A DNA stretch of 64,000 bases from Allobosea sp. CRIB-10. GTDB taxonomy: Bacteria > Pseudomonadota > Alphaproteobacteria > Rhizobiales > Beijerinckiaceae. Of the stretch, positions 19,314 to 28,009 are shown piece after piece (position 1 is the stretch's first letter; each line of letters opens with the position of its first letter). The notes below the pieces were generated by a model. That model made no database searches, was not told the origin of the DNA, and saw only the letters and a list, made by a program, of their open reading frames with translations. The position numbers and the translations under genes were made by a program. The stretch is taken from contig NZ_FOKP01000009.1 of NCBI RefSeq assembly GCF_900112185.1, positions 1-64,000 on the forward strand. The letters are read 5' to 3'.

Positions 19314-20435
19314 ATGGCCGGAATCCGCATCGACAGCGTCACCAAATCCTATGGCGGGCTCACCGTCCTCAAGGAATTCTCGCTCGACATCGCCGATGGC
19401 GAATTCGTCGTCCTCGTCGGCCCGTCGGGCTGCGGCAAGTCGACCATGCTCAAGATCCTCGCCGGGCTGGAGGAAGCCTCCTCCGGCACGATCGCGATCG
19501 GCGAGCGCGACGTCACCGATCTCGCCCCGGGCGACCGCGACATCGCCATGGTCTTCCAGAACTACGCGCTCTACCCCCATCTCACCGTAGCCAAGAACAT
19601 GGGTTTCGGCCTGAAGATGCGCGGCACCGATGCCGGCGAGATCGACCGGCGCGTCAACGAGGCCGCAAAAATCCTCGGCATCGACCATCTGCTCGAGCGG
19701 CGGCCGCGTGCCCTCTCCGGCGGTCAGCGCCAGCGCGTCGCGCTCGGCCGGGCGATCGTGAGGGAGCCGCAGGCCTTCCTGATGGATGAGCCACTCTCCA
19801 ATCTCGACGCCAAACTGCGCGTCCATACCCGCGCCGAAATCAGCGCCCTGCACAAGCGGCTGCGTGTCACCACGATCTACGTCACCCACGACCAGACCGA
19901 GGCGATGACGATGGCCGATCGCATCGTCATCATGAAGGACGGCGTGATCCAGCAGATCGCCTCGCCCGATGTGATGTTCCGCGAGCCGGCCAATCTCTTC
20001 GTCGCCGGCTTCATCGGCTCGCCCGGCATGAACTTCCTCAGGGCGAAGGCGCAGGCCGCCAGCGGCGGCGTTATGGCGAAGCTGTTCGGCCATGATGTGG
20101 CGCTGCCGATCGCGAACTCCGCCGCGCTCGCTGGCAGGGAGATCGTCGTCGGCCTTCGACCCGAGCACATCGCCGCCGGCCCGGGATCGATTTCGTTCAC
20201 GGTGACCCCGCGGCTGATCGAGAGCCTCGGCAGCGAGCAATATGTCTATGTCGACCTGCCCGAGGAGCATCGCCGCGAGGCGAGCTCCGGCGGTGACGAT
20301 GAGTCACGGCGGACCTCGCTGATCGCGCGATTGATCAATCCGGAGCTGCGCCCGCCGGGCGAGACGCTGACGCTGTCCTTCGATCCGGCCCGCCTGCATG
20401 TCTTCGATGCCGCCAGCGGCGAGGCGATCCGATGA
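19314..20435 (+). CDS. ABC sugar importer ATPase (MalK/UgpC family)
   Basis: This 373-residue cytosolic ATPase energises the family-1 importer. Walker A is GPSGCGKST at 36-44, the signature LSGGQ is near residue 136, and Walker B (AFLMDEPLS) is near 157. A C-terminal TOBE-type regulatory domain from about 240 onward is typical of the MalK/UgpC branch. An insertion EHRREASSGGDDESRR near residue 320 is not usual. The stop overlaps the next start as ATGA, supporting tight operon expression. Confidence 0.93.
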   Translation: MAGIRIDSVTKSYGGLTVLKEFSLDIADGEFVVLVGPSGCGKSTMLKILAGLEEASSGTIAIGERDVTDLAPGDRDIAMVFQNYALYPHLTVAKNMGFGLKMRGTDAGEIDRRVNEAAKILGIDHLLERRPRALSGGQRQRVALGRAIVREPQAFLMDEPLSNLDAKLRVHTRAEISALHKRLRVTTIYVTHDQTEAMTMADRIVIMKDGVIQQIASPDVMFREPANLFVAGFIGSPGMNFLRAKAQAASGGVMAKLFGHDVALPIANSAALAGREIVVGLRPEHIAAGPGSISFTVTPRLIESLGSEQYVYVDLPEEHRREASSGGDDESRRTSLIARLINPELRPPGETLTLSFDPARLHVFDAASGEAIR

Positions 20436-21415
20436 AGACGATCCTGGTCACCGGCAGCGCCGGGCGCGTCGGCTCGCGTGTCGCCCGCGAACTGCTCTCA
20501 TCGGGCCACCGCGTCACCGGCTTCGACCTGCGCGCCAGCGGCATCGATCACCCCGCTTTACGCGAGGTGCTCGGCGGCTTCGACGATCGCGCTGCGGCGA
20601 GGGAGGCCGTGCAGGGCACTGACGCGATCCTGCATCTCGGCGCCTTCATGTCCTGGCTGCCCGCCGATCGGGACAGGCTGTTCCAAGCCAATGTCGAGGG
20701 CACCCGTGTGCTGCTGGAAGAGGCCGCGGCGGTAAGGCCGAAGCGGCTCGTCTTCGCCTCCTCCGGCGAGGTCTATCCCGAGAACGTGCCGGATTATCAG
20801 CCGATCGACGAGGACCATCCGCTGAAGCCGCGCTCGCCCTACGGTTTGAGCAAGCTGCTCGGCGAAGAGATCGTGCGCTTCTTCGAGCGGACCAGCGGCA
20901 CTCCAGCGACCATCCTGCGCTTCTCGCACACGCAGGATGCGGGGGAACTGCTCGATCCCGGCAGCTTCTTCTCCGGCCCGCGCTTCTTCCTGCAGCCAAA
21001 AATCCGGCAGCAGGAGGGTTTCGGCAATGCCGCCGCCGTCGCGGCGCTGCGCGCCATCGACGATGGGCGCGAGGCGCTGGTGCTGTCGCGCAACGAGGCC
21101 GGCCGCCCCTTCCGCATGCACATCACCGACACCCGCGACATGGTCGCCGGCATCCTGCTGGCATTGTCGGACGAGCGGGCCGCCGGCCGCACCTATAATC
21201 TCGGCGCGACCGAGCCGGTCGACTTCGCCGCCGCGCTGCCGATGATGGCGGAGTTGACGGGACTGCCGTTGAAGACCATCGACCTGCCGGGCGCCGGTGT
21301 CTTCTACGAGACGTCGAACGCCAGGACCCGGACCGAACTGGGATTTGAGCCGCAATGGACCTTCGAGCGCATGATCGGCGAGGCGGCGCAGGCGCGGGCG
21401 AAGCGCGCGTCCTGA
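20432..21415 (+). CDS. NAD-dependent epimerase/dehydratase family, extended SDR
   Basis: This 327-residue extended short-chain dehydrogenase/reductase has the N-terminal nucleotide motif TGSAGRVG (7-14) and the catalytic pair Tyr137 and Lys141 in YGLSK. In this operon it could be a uronate or aldose dehydrogenase producing a lactone, or an epimerase; sequence alone does not separate these. It overlaps the preceding ATPase gene by 4 bp and, if the next gene starts at 21355, overlaps that one by 61 bp. Confidence 0.85.
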   Translation: MKTILVTGSAGRVGSRVARELLSSGHRVTGFDLRASGIDHPALREVLGGFDDRAAAREAVQGTDAILHLGAFMSWLPADRDRLFQANVEGTRVLLEEAAAVRPKRLVFASSGEVYPENVPDYQPIDEDHPLKPRSPYGLSKLLGEEIVRFFERTSGTPATILRFSHTQDAGELLDPGSFFSGPRFFLQPKIRQQEGFGNAAAVAALRAIDDGREALVLSRNEAGRPFRMHITDTRDMVAGILLALSDERAAGRTYNLGATEPVDFAAALPMMAELTGLPLKTIDLPGAGVFYETSNARTRTELGFEPQWTFERMIGEAAQARAKRAS

Positions 21416-23094
21416 CGCCGGACGAGCGCGACGTCCCGACCGGCGCAGCCGCCCTCGCCAAGGGCCTCTATCTCCTCGACGTGATCGGCGAGGCGCCGGC
21501 ACCGCCGCGCTTCCGCGACCTGCAGGCCGCGACGGGCCTGCCCAAGGGCACGCTGGCGCGCATGCTCAACACGCTGCTGACCTTCCGCCTGATCCGGCAT
21601 GAGGAGAGCGACAACACCTACCGGCTCGGCCACCGCCTGTTCGAGCTCGCCCACCGGGTCTGGGAATCCTTCGATTTGCGCGGCGCCGGCGCGCCCGCGC
21701 TCGACCGGCTGGCCGAGGAGACGCGCGAGACCGCCGCGCTTTGCGCCATCGACAATGGCGAGGTACTCTATATCGACCAGCGCAGCCGCGGCGGCCCCTA
21801 TGGCTTCCGCATCGAGATCGGCCGGCGCGCGCCGCTGCATTGCACCGCCGGCGGCAAGGCCCTGCTCGCCTTCGTCCAGCCGCATGAGCAGCGCGCCCTC
21901 GTGGATCGTCTGAAGCTAGAGCGCTACACCGAGACGACCATCACCGAGGAAGAAGCGCTCGCCGCCGACCTCGCGCTGACCCGGGCGCGCGGCTATGCTG
22001 TCTCGCAGGAGGAGCATGTCGCCGGCGTCGCCTCGGTCGCGGCGCCGATCTTCGACCATACCGGCCGGGCGGTCGCGGCGATCGGCGTGTTCGGCCCGTC
22101 TTCGCGGCTGACGCGCGAGCGGCTGCACACCACCGGCCGCGACCTGATGGCGGCCGCGAGGCAGATCTCCGGCAATGTCGGCGCGACGCAGATGAACATT
22201 TCCCCGGCGCCGCGCTCGGCCCGGCCGGTCGATCCGAACGTGCAATGCGTGCTGCCCTGGGGCGCCCATCTCGCCGAGGGGCCCTACTGGTCGGCCGGTG
22301 AGCAGCGGCTCTACTGGGTCGACATCCTCGCGCCCTCGGTCAACCGCTTCGACCCGGCGACCGGCAACAACGAGGAGGTGACGCTGCCGCGCCTGGTCAG
22401 CGCCGTGCTCGGCCGCCGCGGCGGCGGGCTGGTGGTGCTGACGCAGGAGGGGTTGGAGGCCTTCGATTTCGCCAGCGGCCGGCTGACGCCGCTCGCCGAT
22501 CCCGAGGCCGACATCCCCGACAATCGCTTCAATGACGGCAAATGCGACCGGCAGGGCCGGCTCTGGGCCGGGACGATGCGGCTTGACGCCAGCCGCGCTT
22601 CGGGCTCGCTCTACGCGATCGCGCCGGACCTCTCCTGGCAGCGGCAGGAGAGCGGGCTCACCGTCGCCAACGGGCTCGACTGGAGCCCGGACGGACGGAG
22701 CTTCTACTTCGTCGATTCCGCCCATAGCCGCATCTATGCCTACGCGTTCGAGGCCAAAACCGGGACGCTGGCCGATCGCCGCGTCTTCGCCGAGGTCGCC
22801 GGCCGGCCGGACGGGCTCGCGGTCGATGCCGAGGGCTTCGTCTGGTGCGCGATCTGGGATGGCTGGTGCCTGCACCGCTATGCGCCGGACGGCCGGCTCG
22901 ATCGCGAGGTCTGGCTGCCGGTGCCGCGCCCGACCAGCCTCGCCTTCGGCGGGCCCGACCTCAAGACGCTGTTCATCACCACGGCTCGCATCCGGCTCCC
23001 TTCGCGAGTGCTGGCTGAAGCGCCGTTCTCGGGCGGGCTCTTCACCTTGCCGGTCGATGTGCCCGGCTTAGCCGCAGCGGAGTTCGCCGGTTGA
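21355..23094 (+). CDS. IclR regulator fused to SMP-30/gluconolactonase
   Basis: This single open frame of up to 579 residues joins two proteins. Residues about 30-270 are an IclR-family regulator: winged HTH with LQAATGLPKGTLARMLNTL, then the effector domain with GRRAPLHCTAGGKALLA. Residues about 285-575 are an SMP-30/gluconolactonase beta-propeller with the metal glutamate Glu308 in AEGPYW and NDGK at 393-396. There is no stop or frameshift at the junction. The start is uncertain: ATG 21355 lies inside the previous gene without a good ribosome binding site, and the only near alternative is CTG 21412 (CTGA overlap). It may hydrolyse the lactone and sense the pathway intermediate. Confidence 0.85.
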   Translation: MDLRAHDRRGGAGAGEARVLTPDERDVPTGAAALAKGLYLLDVIGEAPAPPRFRDLQAATGLPKGTLARMLNTLLTFRLIRHEESDNTYRLGHRLFELAHRVWESFDLRGAGAPALDRLAEETRETAALCAIDNGEVLYIDQRSRGGPYGFRIEIGRRAPLHCTAGGKALLAFVQPHEQRALVDRLKLERYTETTITEEEALAADLALTRARGYAVSQEEHVAGVASVAAPIFDHTGRAVAAIGVFGPSSRLTRERLHTTGRDLMAAARQISGNVGATQMNISPAPRSARPVDPNVQCVLPWGAHLAEGPYWSAGEQRLYWVDILAPSVNRFDPATGNNEEVTLPRLVSAVLGRRGGGLVVLTQEGLEAFDFASGRLTPLADPEADIPDNRFNDGKCDRQGRLWAGTMRLDASRASGSLYAIAPDLSWQRQESGLTVANGLDWSPDGRSFYFVDSAHSRIYAYAFEAKTGTLADRRVFAEVAGRPDGLAVDAEGFVWCAIWDGWCLHRYAPDGRLDREVWLPVPRPTSLAFGGPDLKTLFITTARIRLPSRVLAEAPFSGGLFTLPVDVPGLAAAEFAG

Positions 23095-23855
23095 GGGTCG
23101 AAGCCAGCTATCCCGATCTCGCCGGCAAGGCGGCGCTGGTCACCGGCGGAGCCGACGGCATCGGCCGCGCCATTGTCGAGGCGCTGACGCGGCAGGGCAG
23201 CAAGGTCGCCTTCCTCGATATCGACGCCGAACGGGGCGAGCGGCTCGCAGCCGAGCTCACAGCGGCCGGCAACCCGGCCTCGTTCCATCAGGTCAACCTG
23301 CGCGACGTCCCGGCGACGCAGGCGGCGATCGCTGCGGCGCGTGGCCTGCACGGTCCCTTCACCATCGGCGTCAACAATGCCGGCCATGACGAGCGGCATG
23401 ACTTCGATGCGGTCAGCGAAGCGTACTGGGACGACCGCTTCGCCGTGAACCTCAGGCCGATGATGTTCGTGGCACAGGCTCTGGCGCCGGACATGCGCGG
23501 GCTCGGCGGCGGAGCGCTGGTCAACCTGTCCTCGACCTCATGGATGAAGGGATCGCCGCACATGATCGCCTACACCACGGCGAAATCGGCGGTGATCGGC
23601 TTCACCCGCTCGCTGGCACGCGCGCTCGGGCCCGACGGCATCAGGGTCAACTGCGTCACGCCGGGCTGGGTGATGACCGAGCCCCAGCGCACCAAATGGT
23701 GGACGCCGGAGAAGGGCGCGGCCAACCAGGCGGCGCAGGCGCTGAAGGGCGAGATCCTGCCGGAGGACATCGCGCAGATGGTGCTCTTCCTCTGCTCGGA
23801 CGTCTCGCGCATGTGCGCCGGCCAGAACTTCATCGTCGACGCCGGCACGGTCTGA
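23091..23855 (+). CDS. Short-chain dehydrogenase/reductase of the sugar operon
   Basis: This 254-residue classical SDR has TGGADGIG near residues 18-25 and the catalytic Tyr161 and Lys165 in YTTAK. The TTG start overlaps the previous stop as TTGA. It is the last gene of the operon. The likely role is oxidation of a sugar to its lactone, feeding the lactonase encoded just upstream, but the substrate cannot be read from sequence. Confidence 0.87.
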   Translation: MRVEASYPDLAGKAALVTGGADGIGRAIVEALTRQGSKVAFLDIDAERGERLAAELTAAGNPASFHQVNLRDVPATQAAIAAARGLHGPFTIGVNNAGHDERHDFDAVSEAYWDDRFAVNLRPMMFVAQALAPDMRGLGGGALVNLSSTSWMKGSPHMIAYTTAKSAVIGFTRSLARALGPDGIRVNCVTPGWVMTEPQRTKWWTPEKGAANQAAQALKGEILPEDIAQMVLFLCSDVSRMCAGQNFIVDAGTV

Positions 23856-24201
23856 GGCATCGAGGGTCGGATGTCGCTTGAGCAGCGTCGTTCGGCCGGC
23901 CTGACGCCCTCGATCCCGGCGCGGTCCTCGCGCAAAGGTGAAACAAGTCGGCAGTCCGCCCAAGCATCCGGAATACTTGAACTGTTCCGGACGGAGAGCA
24001 GTGGAAGCCTTACTTTAGAATATATGTAAACTATTGTATTTGCTAACCAATTCGCTCTGGTTTAACTGCTGGGGACGATCGCTGCCGACGATGTCCTCAC
24101 CGATGCCGTCTCGCGGTCGCCCGGCGCTGCGCCTCGGATGCAGCTCCGCCCGGAAAGCGCTCCCGCCAAGGAGGGGCGCCGAAAGACCACGGATCTATTC
24201 G
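23856..24201. other. Intergenic region before exbB, AT-rich promoter patch
   Basis: This 346-bp gap holds no supported gene. Its right half has a clear AT-rich patch at about 24005-24045, unusual for this GC-rich sequence and likely the promoter region of exbB-exbD-tonB. A frame open from 24034 reads into exbB but starts without a ribosome binding site. Confidence 0.6.
24014..24030. promoter_or_regulatory. Possible iron-responsive (Irr/ICE-like) box
   Basis: TTTAGAATATATGTAAA matches one half-site of the ICE motif known for Irr in rhizobia (TTTAGAA-N3-TTCTAAA) exactly and the other at five of seven positions. Location 170 bp upstream of a TonB energising operon, which is commonly iron-controlled, makes an iron regulator plausible. 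The match is degenerate. Confidence 0.35.
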
Positions 24202-25305
24202 ATGCAGCGTTTGATCGGCACTGTCCTGCTCGCGACGACCATTGCCGCCATGCCCATGGCGAACGTCGTCGCCATCGCCCAGACCGCTCCGGCCGAAACG
24301 GCGCCAGCACAGCAGTCCAGCCCGTCCGGCGCGCATGGCGGATCGGCCCCTGCACCGGCTGCTTCGACCCCTGCCCCTGCCGCGACAGCTCCGGCTGGTC
24401 AGGCCGCTCCGGTTTCTCCGAGCGGCGCCGCGCCGACGGCTGCAGCGCCGCCCCAAGCAACGCCGGCTGCCACGCCTGCGGCTGGGGCACCCCAGGCCGC
24501 CATGCCCGCAACAGTTCCCGCCCCTCCGACTATCGCAGGACAGGCGACCTTGCCGCATGACCTGTCGCCCTGGGGCATGTTCATGGCGGCCGACATCGTC
24601 GTGAAGGCGGTGATGCTCGGCCTCGCCTTCGCCTCGCTGGTGACCTGGACGATCTGGCTCGCCAAGGCGCTCGAACTCGCTGCCGCCAAGACGCGGGCGC
24701 AGCGCGCCGTGCGCCGACTGGAAGAATCGATCAGCCTGGACGAGGCCGCGCGGGCGATCGCCGGCCGCAAGGGCCAGGCGCGCGGCACCGTCGCGGAGCT
24801 GGTCGGCGCCGCCCAGAGCGAGCGCCAGCGCTCGGACGATCTCGGCGAGGACGGCATCAAGGAACGTGTCGCGATCGCGCTGTCGCGGATCGAGGCCAGA
24901 GCCGGCCGCAGCATGGCGCGCGGCACCGGCCTGCTCGCCACCATCGGCTCGACCGCCCCCTTCGTCGGCCTGTTCGGCACAGTCTGGGGCATCATGAACT
25001 CGTTCATCGGCATCAGCCAGTCGAAGACGACCAATCTCGCCGTCGTGGCGCCCGGTATCGCCGAGGCGCTGCTGGCGACCGCGATCGGCCTCGTCGCCGC
25101 GATCCCGGCCGTGATCATCTACAATGTCTTCGCCCGCGCCATCGCCGGCTACCGCGCTACGCTGTCGGACGCGTCGGGCGAGGTGCTGCGCCATCTCTCG
25201 CGCGATCTCGAACGGATGCGCCGCCAGGCCGCGCAGCAGGTTCGCACCAATCTGCATGCGGTGCCGGCCCAGCCGGCTGCCATGCCGCGCGTTCCGGCGG
25301 AGTGA
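24202..25305 (+). CDS. exbB: TonB-system energiser ExbB
   Basis: This 367-residue inner-membrane protein forms the proton-channel complex with ExbD that powers TonB-dependent outer-membrane import. Residues 1-27 look like a signal peptide. A Pro/Ala-rich periplasmic stretch runs to about residue 115. A first membrane segment follows (about 130-155), then a cytoplasmic loop and the MotA/TolQ/ExbB core with the last two membrane segments (GLLATIGSTAPFVGLFGTVWG and ALLATAIGLVAAIPAVIIYN). The long N-terminal extension is usual for alphaproteobacterial ExbB. ExbD follows after 4 bp. Confidence 0.93.
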   Translation: MQRLIGTVLLATTIAAMPMANVVAIAQTAPAETAPAQQSSPSGAHGGSAPAPAASTPAPAATAPAGQAAPVSPSGAAPTAAAPPQATPAATPAAGAPQAAMPATVPAPPTIAGQATLPHDLSPWGMFMAADIVVKAVMLGLAFASLVTWTIWLAKALELAAAKTRAQRAVRRLEESISLDEAARAIAGRKGQARGTVAELVGAAQSERQRSDDLGEDGIKERVAIALSRIEARAGRSMARGTGLLATIGSTAPFVGLFGTVWGIMNSFIGISQSKTTNLAVVAPGIAEALLATAIGLVAAIPAVIIYNVFARAIAGYRATLSDASGEVLRHLSRDLERMRRQAAQQVRTNLHAVPAQPAAMPRVPAE

Positions 25306-25309
25306 GACG

Positions 25310-25762
25310 ATGGCGGTTTCGCTCAAGGAGCCGCAGGACGGCGATCTCGGCGAGGTCAGCGAGATCAACGTCACGCCGTTCATCGACGTGATCCTGGTGC
25401 TGCTGATCATCTTCATGGTCGCGGCCCCGCTCTCGACCGTCGACGTCGCGGTCGACCTGCCGGTCTCGAACGCCCAGCCGCAGCCGCGGCCCGAGAAGCC
25501 GGTCTTCCTGACGGTGAAGCAGGATCTGTCGCTCGCCCTCGGCAACGATACGGTGCCGCGCGAGCTGTTGCAGGCCACGCTCGACCGCCAGACCAGCAAT
25601 GATCGCGAGCAGCGCGTGTTCCTGCGCGCCGACGGGGCCGTGGCCTATCGCGAGCTGATGGAGGTGATGAACAAGCTGCGCCAAGCCGGCTATCTCAAGA
25701 TCGCGCTGGTCGGCCTTGAAGACACCGGCCAGGGGGCGGCGCAGGGAGCTGGCAAGCCGTGA
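25310..25762 (+). CDS. exbD: TonB-system energiser ExbD
   Basis: This 150-residue protein has a single N-terminal membrane segment carrying the protonatable aspartate Asp26 in NVTPFIDVILVLL, the hallmark of ExbD/TolR. A periplasmic domain follows. It starts with ATG 4 bp after the exbB stop and ends in a GTGA overlap with tonB. Confidence 0.93.
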   Translation: MAVSLKEPQDGDLGEVSEINVTPFIDVILVLLIIFMVAAPLSTVDVAVDLPVSNAQPQPRPEKPVFLTVKQDLSLALGNDTVPRELLQATLDRQTSNDREQRVFLRADGAVAYRELMEVMNKLRQAGYLKIALVGLEDTGQGAAQGAGKP

Positions 25763-26619
25763 TCACGACCGCGCCGCATCGCCGCTGGCTGACCGCGCTG
25801 CGCTGGAGCGTCGCCGCCGTCGCCGTCGCCGCGGCCCATGGCGGGCTCGCCTGGGTCGGCGTGCACTGGCGCCCGGCGGAAGCCGCTGCCGGCGCGCCGG
25901 AGCCGGCGGTGATGATCGAACTCGCCGCGCTCTCGGTCGCGCCCGAGGCGCCGCCGGAGGAGCTGCCGGTCGCGCCGGAGCGGGCCGAGCCTGAACCACC
26001 GCCACCCGAGCCGGTCAAGGAGACGCCACCACCTGAGCCCGAGCCGGAGCCGATCCCCGAGCCGACACCGGTCGAGCAACCCGAGATCAAGCTGCCCGAG
26101 CTGCCGCAGATCCCGAAGCTCGACGCCGTGCTGCTGCCACCTCCCCCGGAGCCGAAGCCGGTGGAGAAGAAGCCGCCGCCGAAGGTCGTCGAGAAGAAGG
26201 AAAAGCCGAAGCCCAAGCCCAAGGTCGTCGAGCGCAAGCCGGTCGAGCAGCGGGCCAAGGAGGCCGTGGCGCCGAAACCGTCGGAGCAGCGCGCCTCGGC
26301 CCCGACCAGCACCGCCCAGGGCACGGCGAGCCAGCCGACGGTCTCGACCGCCTCTTGGCGCGGCTCGCTGATCGCCCATCTCAATCGCTACAAGCGTTTC
26401 CCCGGTGGAGCGAGTCCCGGCACGGTCCAGGTCGCCTTCGCGATCGACCGCAGCGGCAATGTGCTCTCGTCGCGCGTCGTCGGCTCGTCGGGCGATTCCG
26501 CGCTCGATGCCGAAGCAGCGGCGATGATCCGCCGCGCCAGCCCGGTCCCGGCTCCGCCGCCAGGCGTCGGCGGCGGCGGCGCGATCTCTCTGTCGGTGCC
26601 GGTGCGATTTAGCCGGTAA
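25759..26619 (+). CDS. tonB: TonB energy-transducing protein
   Basis: This 286-residue protein has a single N-terminal membrane anchor (about residues 13-36) with the SxxxH-type interface represented by HGGLAWVGVH. A long Pro/Glu/Lys-rich spacer runs from about 60 to 190 and a C-terminal TonB domain covers about 200-286 (WRGSLIAHLNRYKRFP). It spans the periplasm to outer-membrane receptors. The GTG start overlaps the exbD stop. No TonB-dependent receptor lies in this window, so the transported substrate is unknown. Confidence 0.92.
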   Translation: MITTAPHRRWLTALRWSVAAVAVAAAHGGLAWVGVHWRPAEAAAGAPEPAVMIELAALSVAPEAPPEELPVAPERAEPEPPPPEPVKETPPPEPEPEPIPEPTPVEQPEIKLPELPQIPKLDAVLLPPPPEPKPVEKKPPPKVVEKKEKPKPKPKVVERKPVEQRAKEAVAPKPSEQRASAPTSTAQGTASQPTVSTASWRGSLIAHLNRYKRFPGGASPGTVQVAFAIDRSGNVLSSRVVGSSGDSALDAEAAAMIRRASPVPAPPPGVGGGGAISLSVPVRFSR

Positions 26620-26628
26620 GGCTTCCGC

Positions 26629-27927
26629 TCAGCGCGGGAGGTTCGGGTTCTGGAACGGCGTGGTCACGGTGTCGCCGACCGCCGCGCCCGTGTCATGAAT
26701 ATTATTGCCGAGATGTTCGACCCGGTCGCCGAGATGGCGACGCGCCTGTGGATCGATGACGGCAACCGGGGCGGAGACGACGATGCCGGCGGCGGTACCG
26801 ACTGCCGCGGCGGCGCTGCCGGTCACCTCGATCAGGCGCTCGCCGAGGCCGACCCGGGAATCGGTGATCGGCTGGCCGTCGACCAGACGCGTGCCGATCA
26901 GCTTCACCACGTCCGGGCTTTCGGCGAACTTGCCGTGGTTGAGCTTGTCGCCGGTGCGCAGCTTGGTCAGGTTCAGAACAACGATCTTTTCCGTCTCGAA
27001 CTCGCTCTTGTAGGGCTCGACGTCCGGATCGACGGCGCCGAGGCGATCCTTGTTGCCCCAGACCCGGCGTGAGACCGCCAGCGCACGATCGTCCTGCGAG
27101 ACGAACAAAGTGAAATTCGGCCGCCGCCCTTTCATCTCCGCGATCTGGGTGCGGAAGACGTCGGCGTCGACATCGGGCGAGGCGAGCATGACATTGGCGA
27201 TCTTCGGCGGGATACCGCGATTGCGCACCGCCATCTGGGTCAAGGCCTCGAGCGCCACCCAGTTGCCCATCGAGTGGGCGAGCAGCGAAACCTCGCCGAT
27301 GGCCGGATCGCGCGCCAGCGCCTGCAGCAGGTTCTCGAGCGCATTGCGTGAGTAGGTCGCGCTCTCGCGGTCATAGCCATAAGCGAAGAGCGAGCCGCGC
27401 GAGGGCCAGGTGAACAGCACCGGCACGACGTTTGCGTCGGAATCGTGGACGATCTGGGCGAAGCGATAGACCGCATCCTCGAAGCGGTTGTTGAAGCCGT
27501 GGACGAAGACCATGACGCGGCGCTTCGGCACGCGCGAGACGCGTTCGTGCAAGCGGGCGAGCCCGGTCTTGGCATCGAGCTTGTCGACCCTGAGCGTGAC
27601 GAAGTCGGTCTCGGGATTGCCCGGCAAACGGCTCGGCCACTGCACCTCGCCGACCTTGCGGCGGCTGTCGGGCGGCAGTGAGATCACCATCTCGGCAAAG
27701 GACGGCTTGCCGCGCTCGCCGGAGTACAGCACCCCGGCATCGGGATCGGCCGCGCGCGTGGTCGCGACCAGCATGGTGACCTTGCTGGTGCCCGGCACGG
27801 TCGAGGCCACCGGCTTCAGCACACCCTGCACGTCGCCGGCACAGCCGGCGACGAAGATCGTCGCGAACACCGTCGCGAAGACGCGTAGGGCAGCCGGCGT
27901 CGGCAAGTCTTTGCGGCGGATCGGCAT
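26629..27927 (-). CDS. DUF900 alpha/beta-hydrolase lipoprotein
   Basis: This 432-residue protein has a lipoprotein signal with the lipobox VAGC (Cys29). A DUF900-type alpha/beta-hydrolase core follows, with VFVHGFNN at 141-148 and the nucleophile elbow AHSMGN with Ser219. Substrate unknown; members are described only as esterase/lipase-like. The last 80 residues are poorly conserved, with a hydrophobic Ala/Gly/Val stretch. I chose ATG 27927 over the GTG one codon upstream. It is convergent with tonB, 9 bp apart. Confidence 0.85.
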   Translation of the reverse strand: MPIRRKDLPTPAALRVFATVFATIFVAGCAGDVQGVLKPVASTVPGTSKVTMLVATTRAADPDAGVLYSGERGKPSFAEMVISLPPDSRRKVGEVQWPSRLPGNPETDFVTLRVDKLDAKTGLARLHERVSRVPKRRVMVFVHGFNNRFEDAVYRFAQIVHDSDANVVPVLFTWPSRGSLFAYGYDRESATYSRNALENLLQALARDPAIGEVSLLAHSMGNWVALEALTQMAVRNRGIPPKIANVMLASPDVDADVFRTQIAEMKGRRPNFTLFVSQDDRALAVSRRVWGNKDRLGAVDPDVEPYKSEFETEKIVVLNLTKLRTGDKLNHGKFAESPDVVKLIGTRLVDGQPITDSRVGLGERLIEVTGSAAAAVGTAAGIVVSAPVAVIDPQARRHLGDRVEHLGNNIHDTGAAVGDTVTTPFQNPNLPR

Positions 27928-28009
27928 CACGGTCTACCCAGCTACACGGTGCCGAGACCATGCTGGTGCGCCGCCCGCTACGTCAAGGACGCCGAAGCCA
28001 CAGTGACGG

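Noticed and set aside
24034..24201. Upstream extension of exbB
   Set aside because: The ATG at 24202 places a proper signal peptide at the N-terminus. The extension lies next to the AT-rich promoter patch and has no ribosome binding site.
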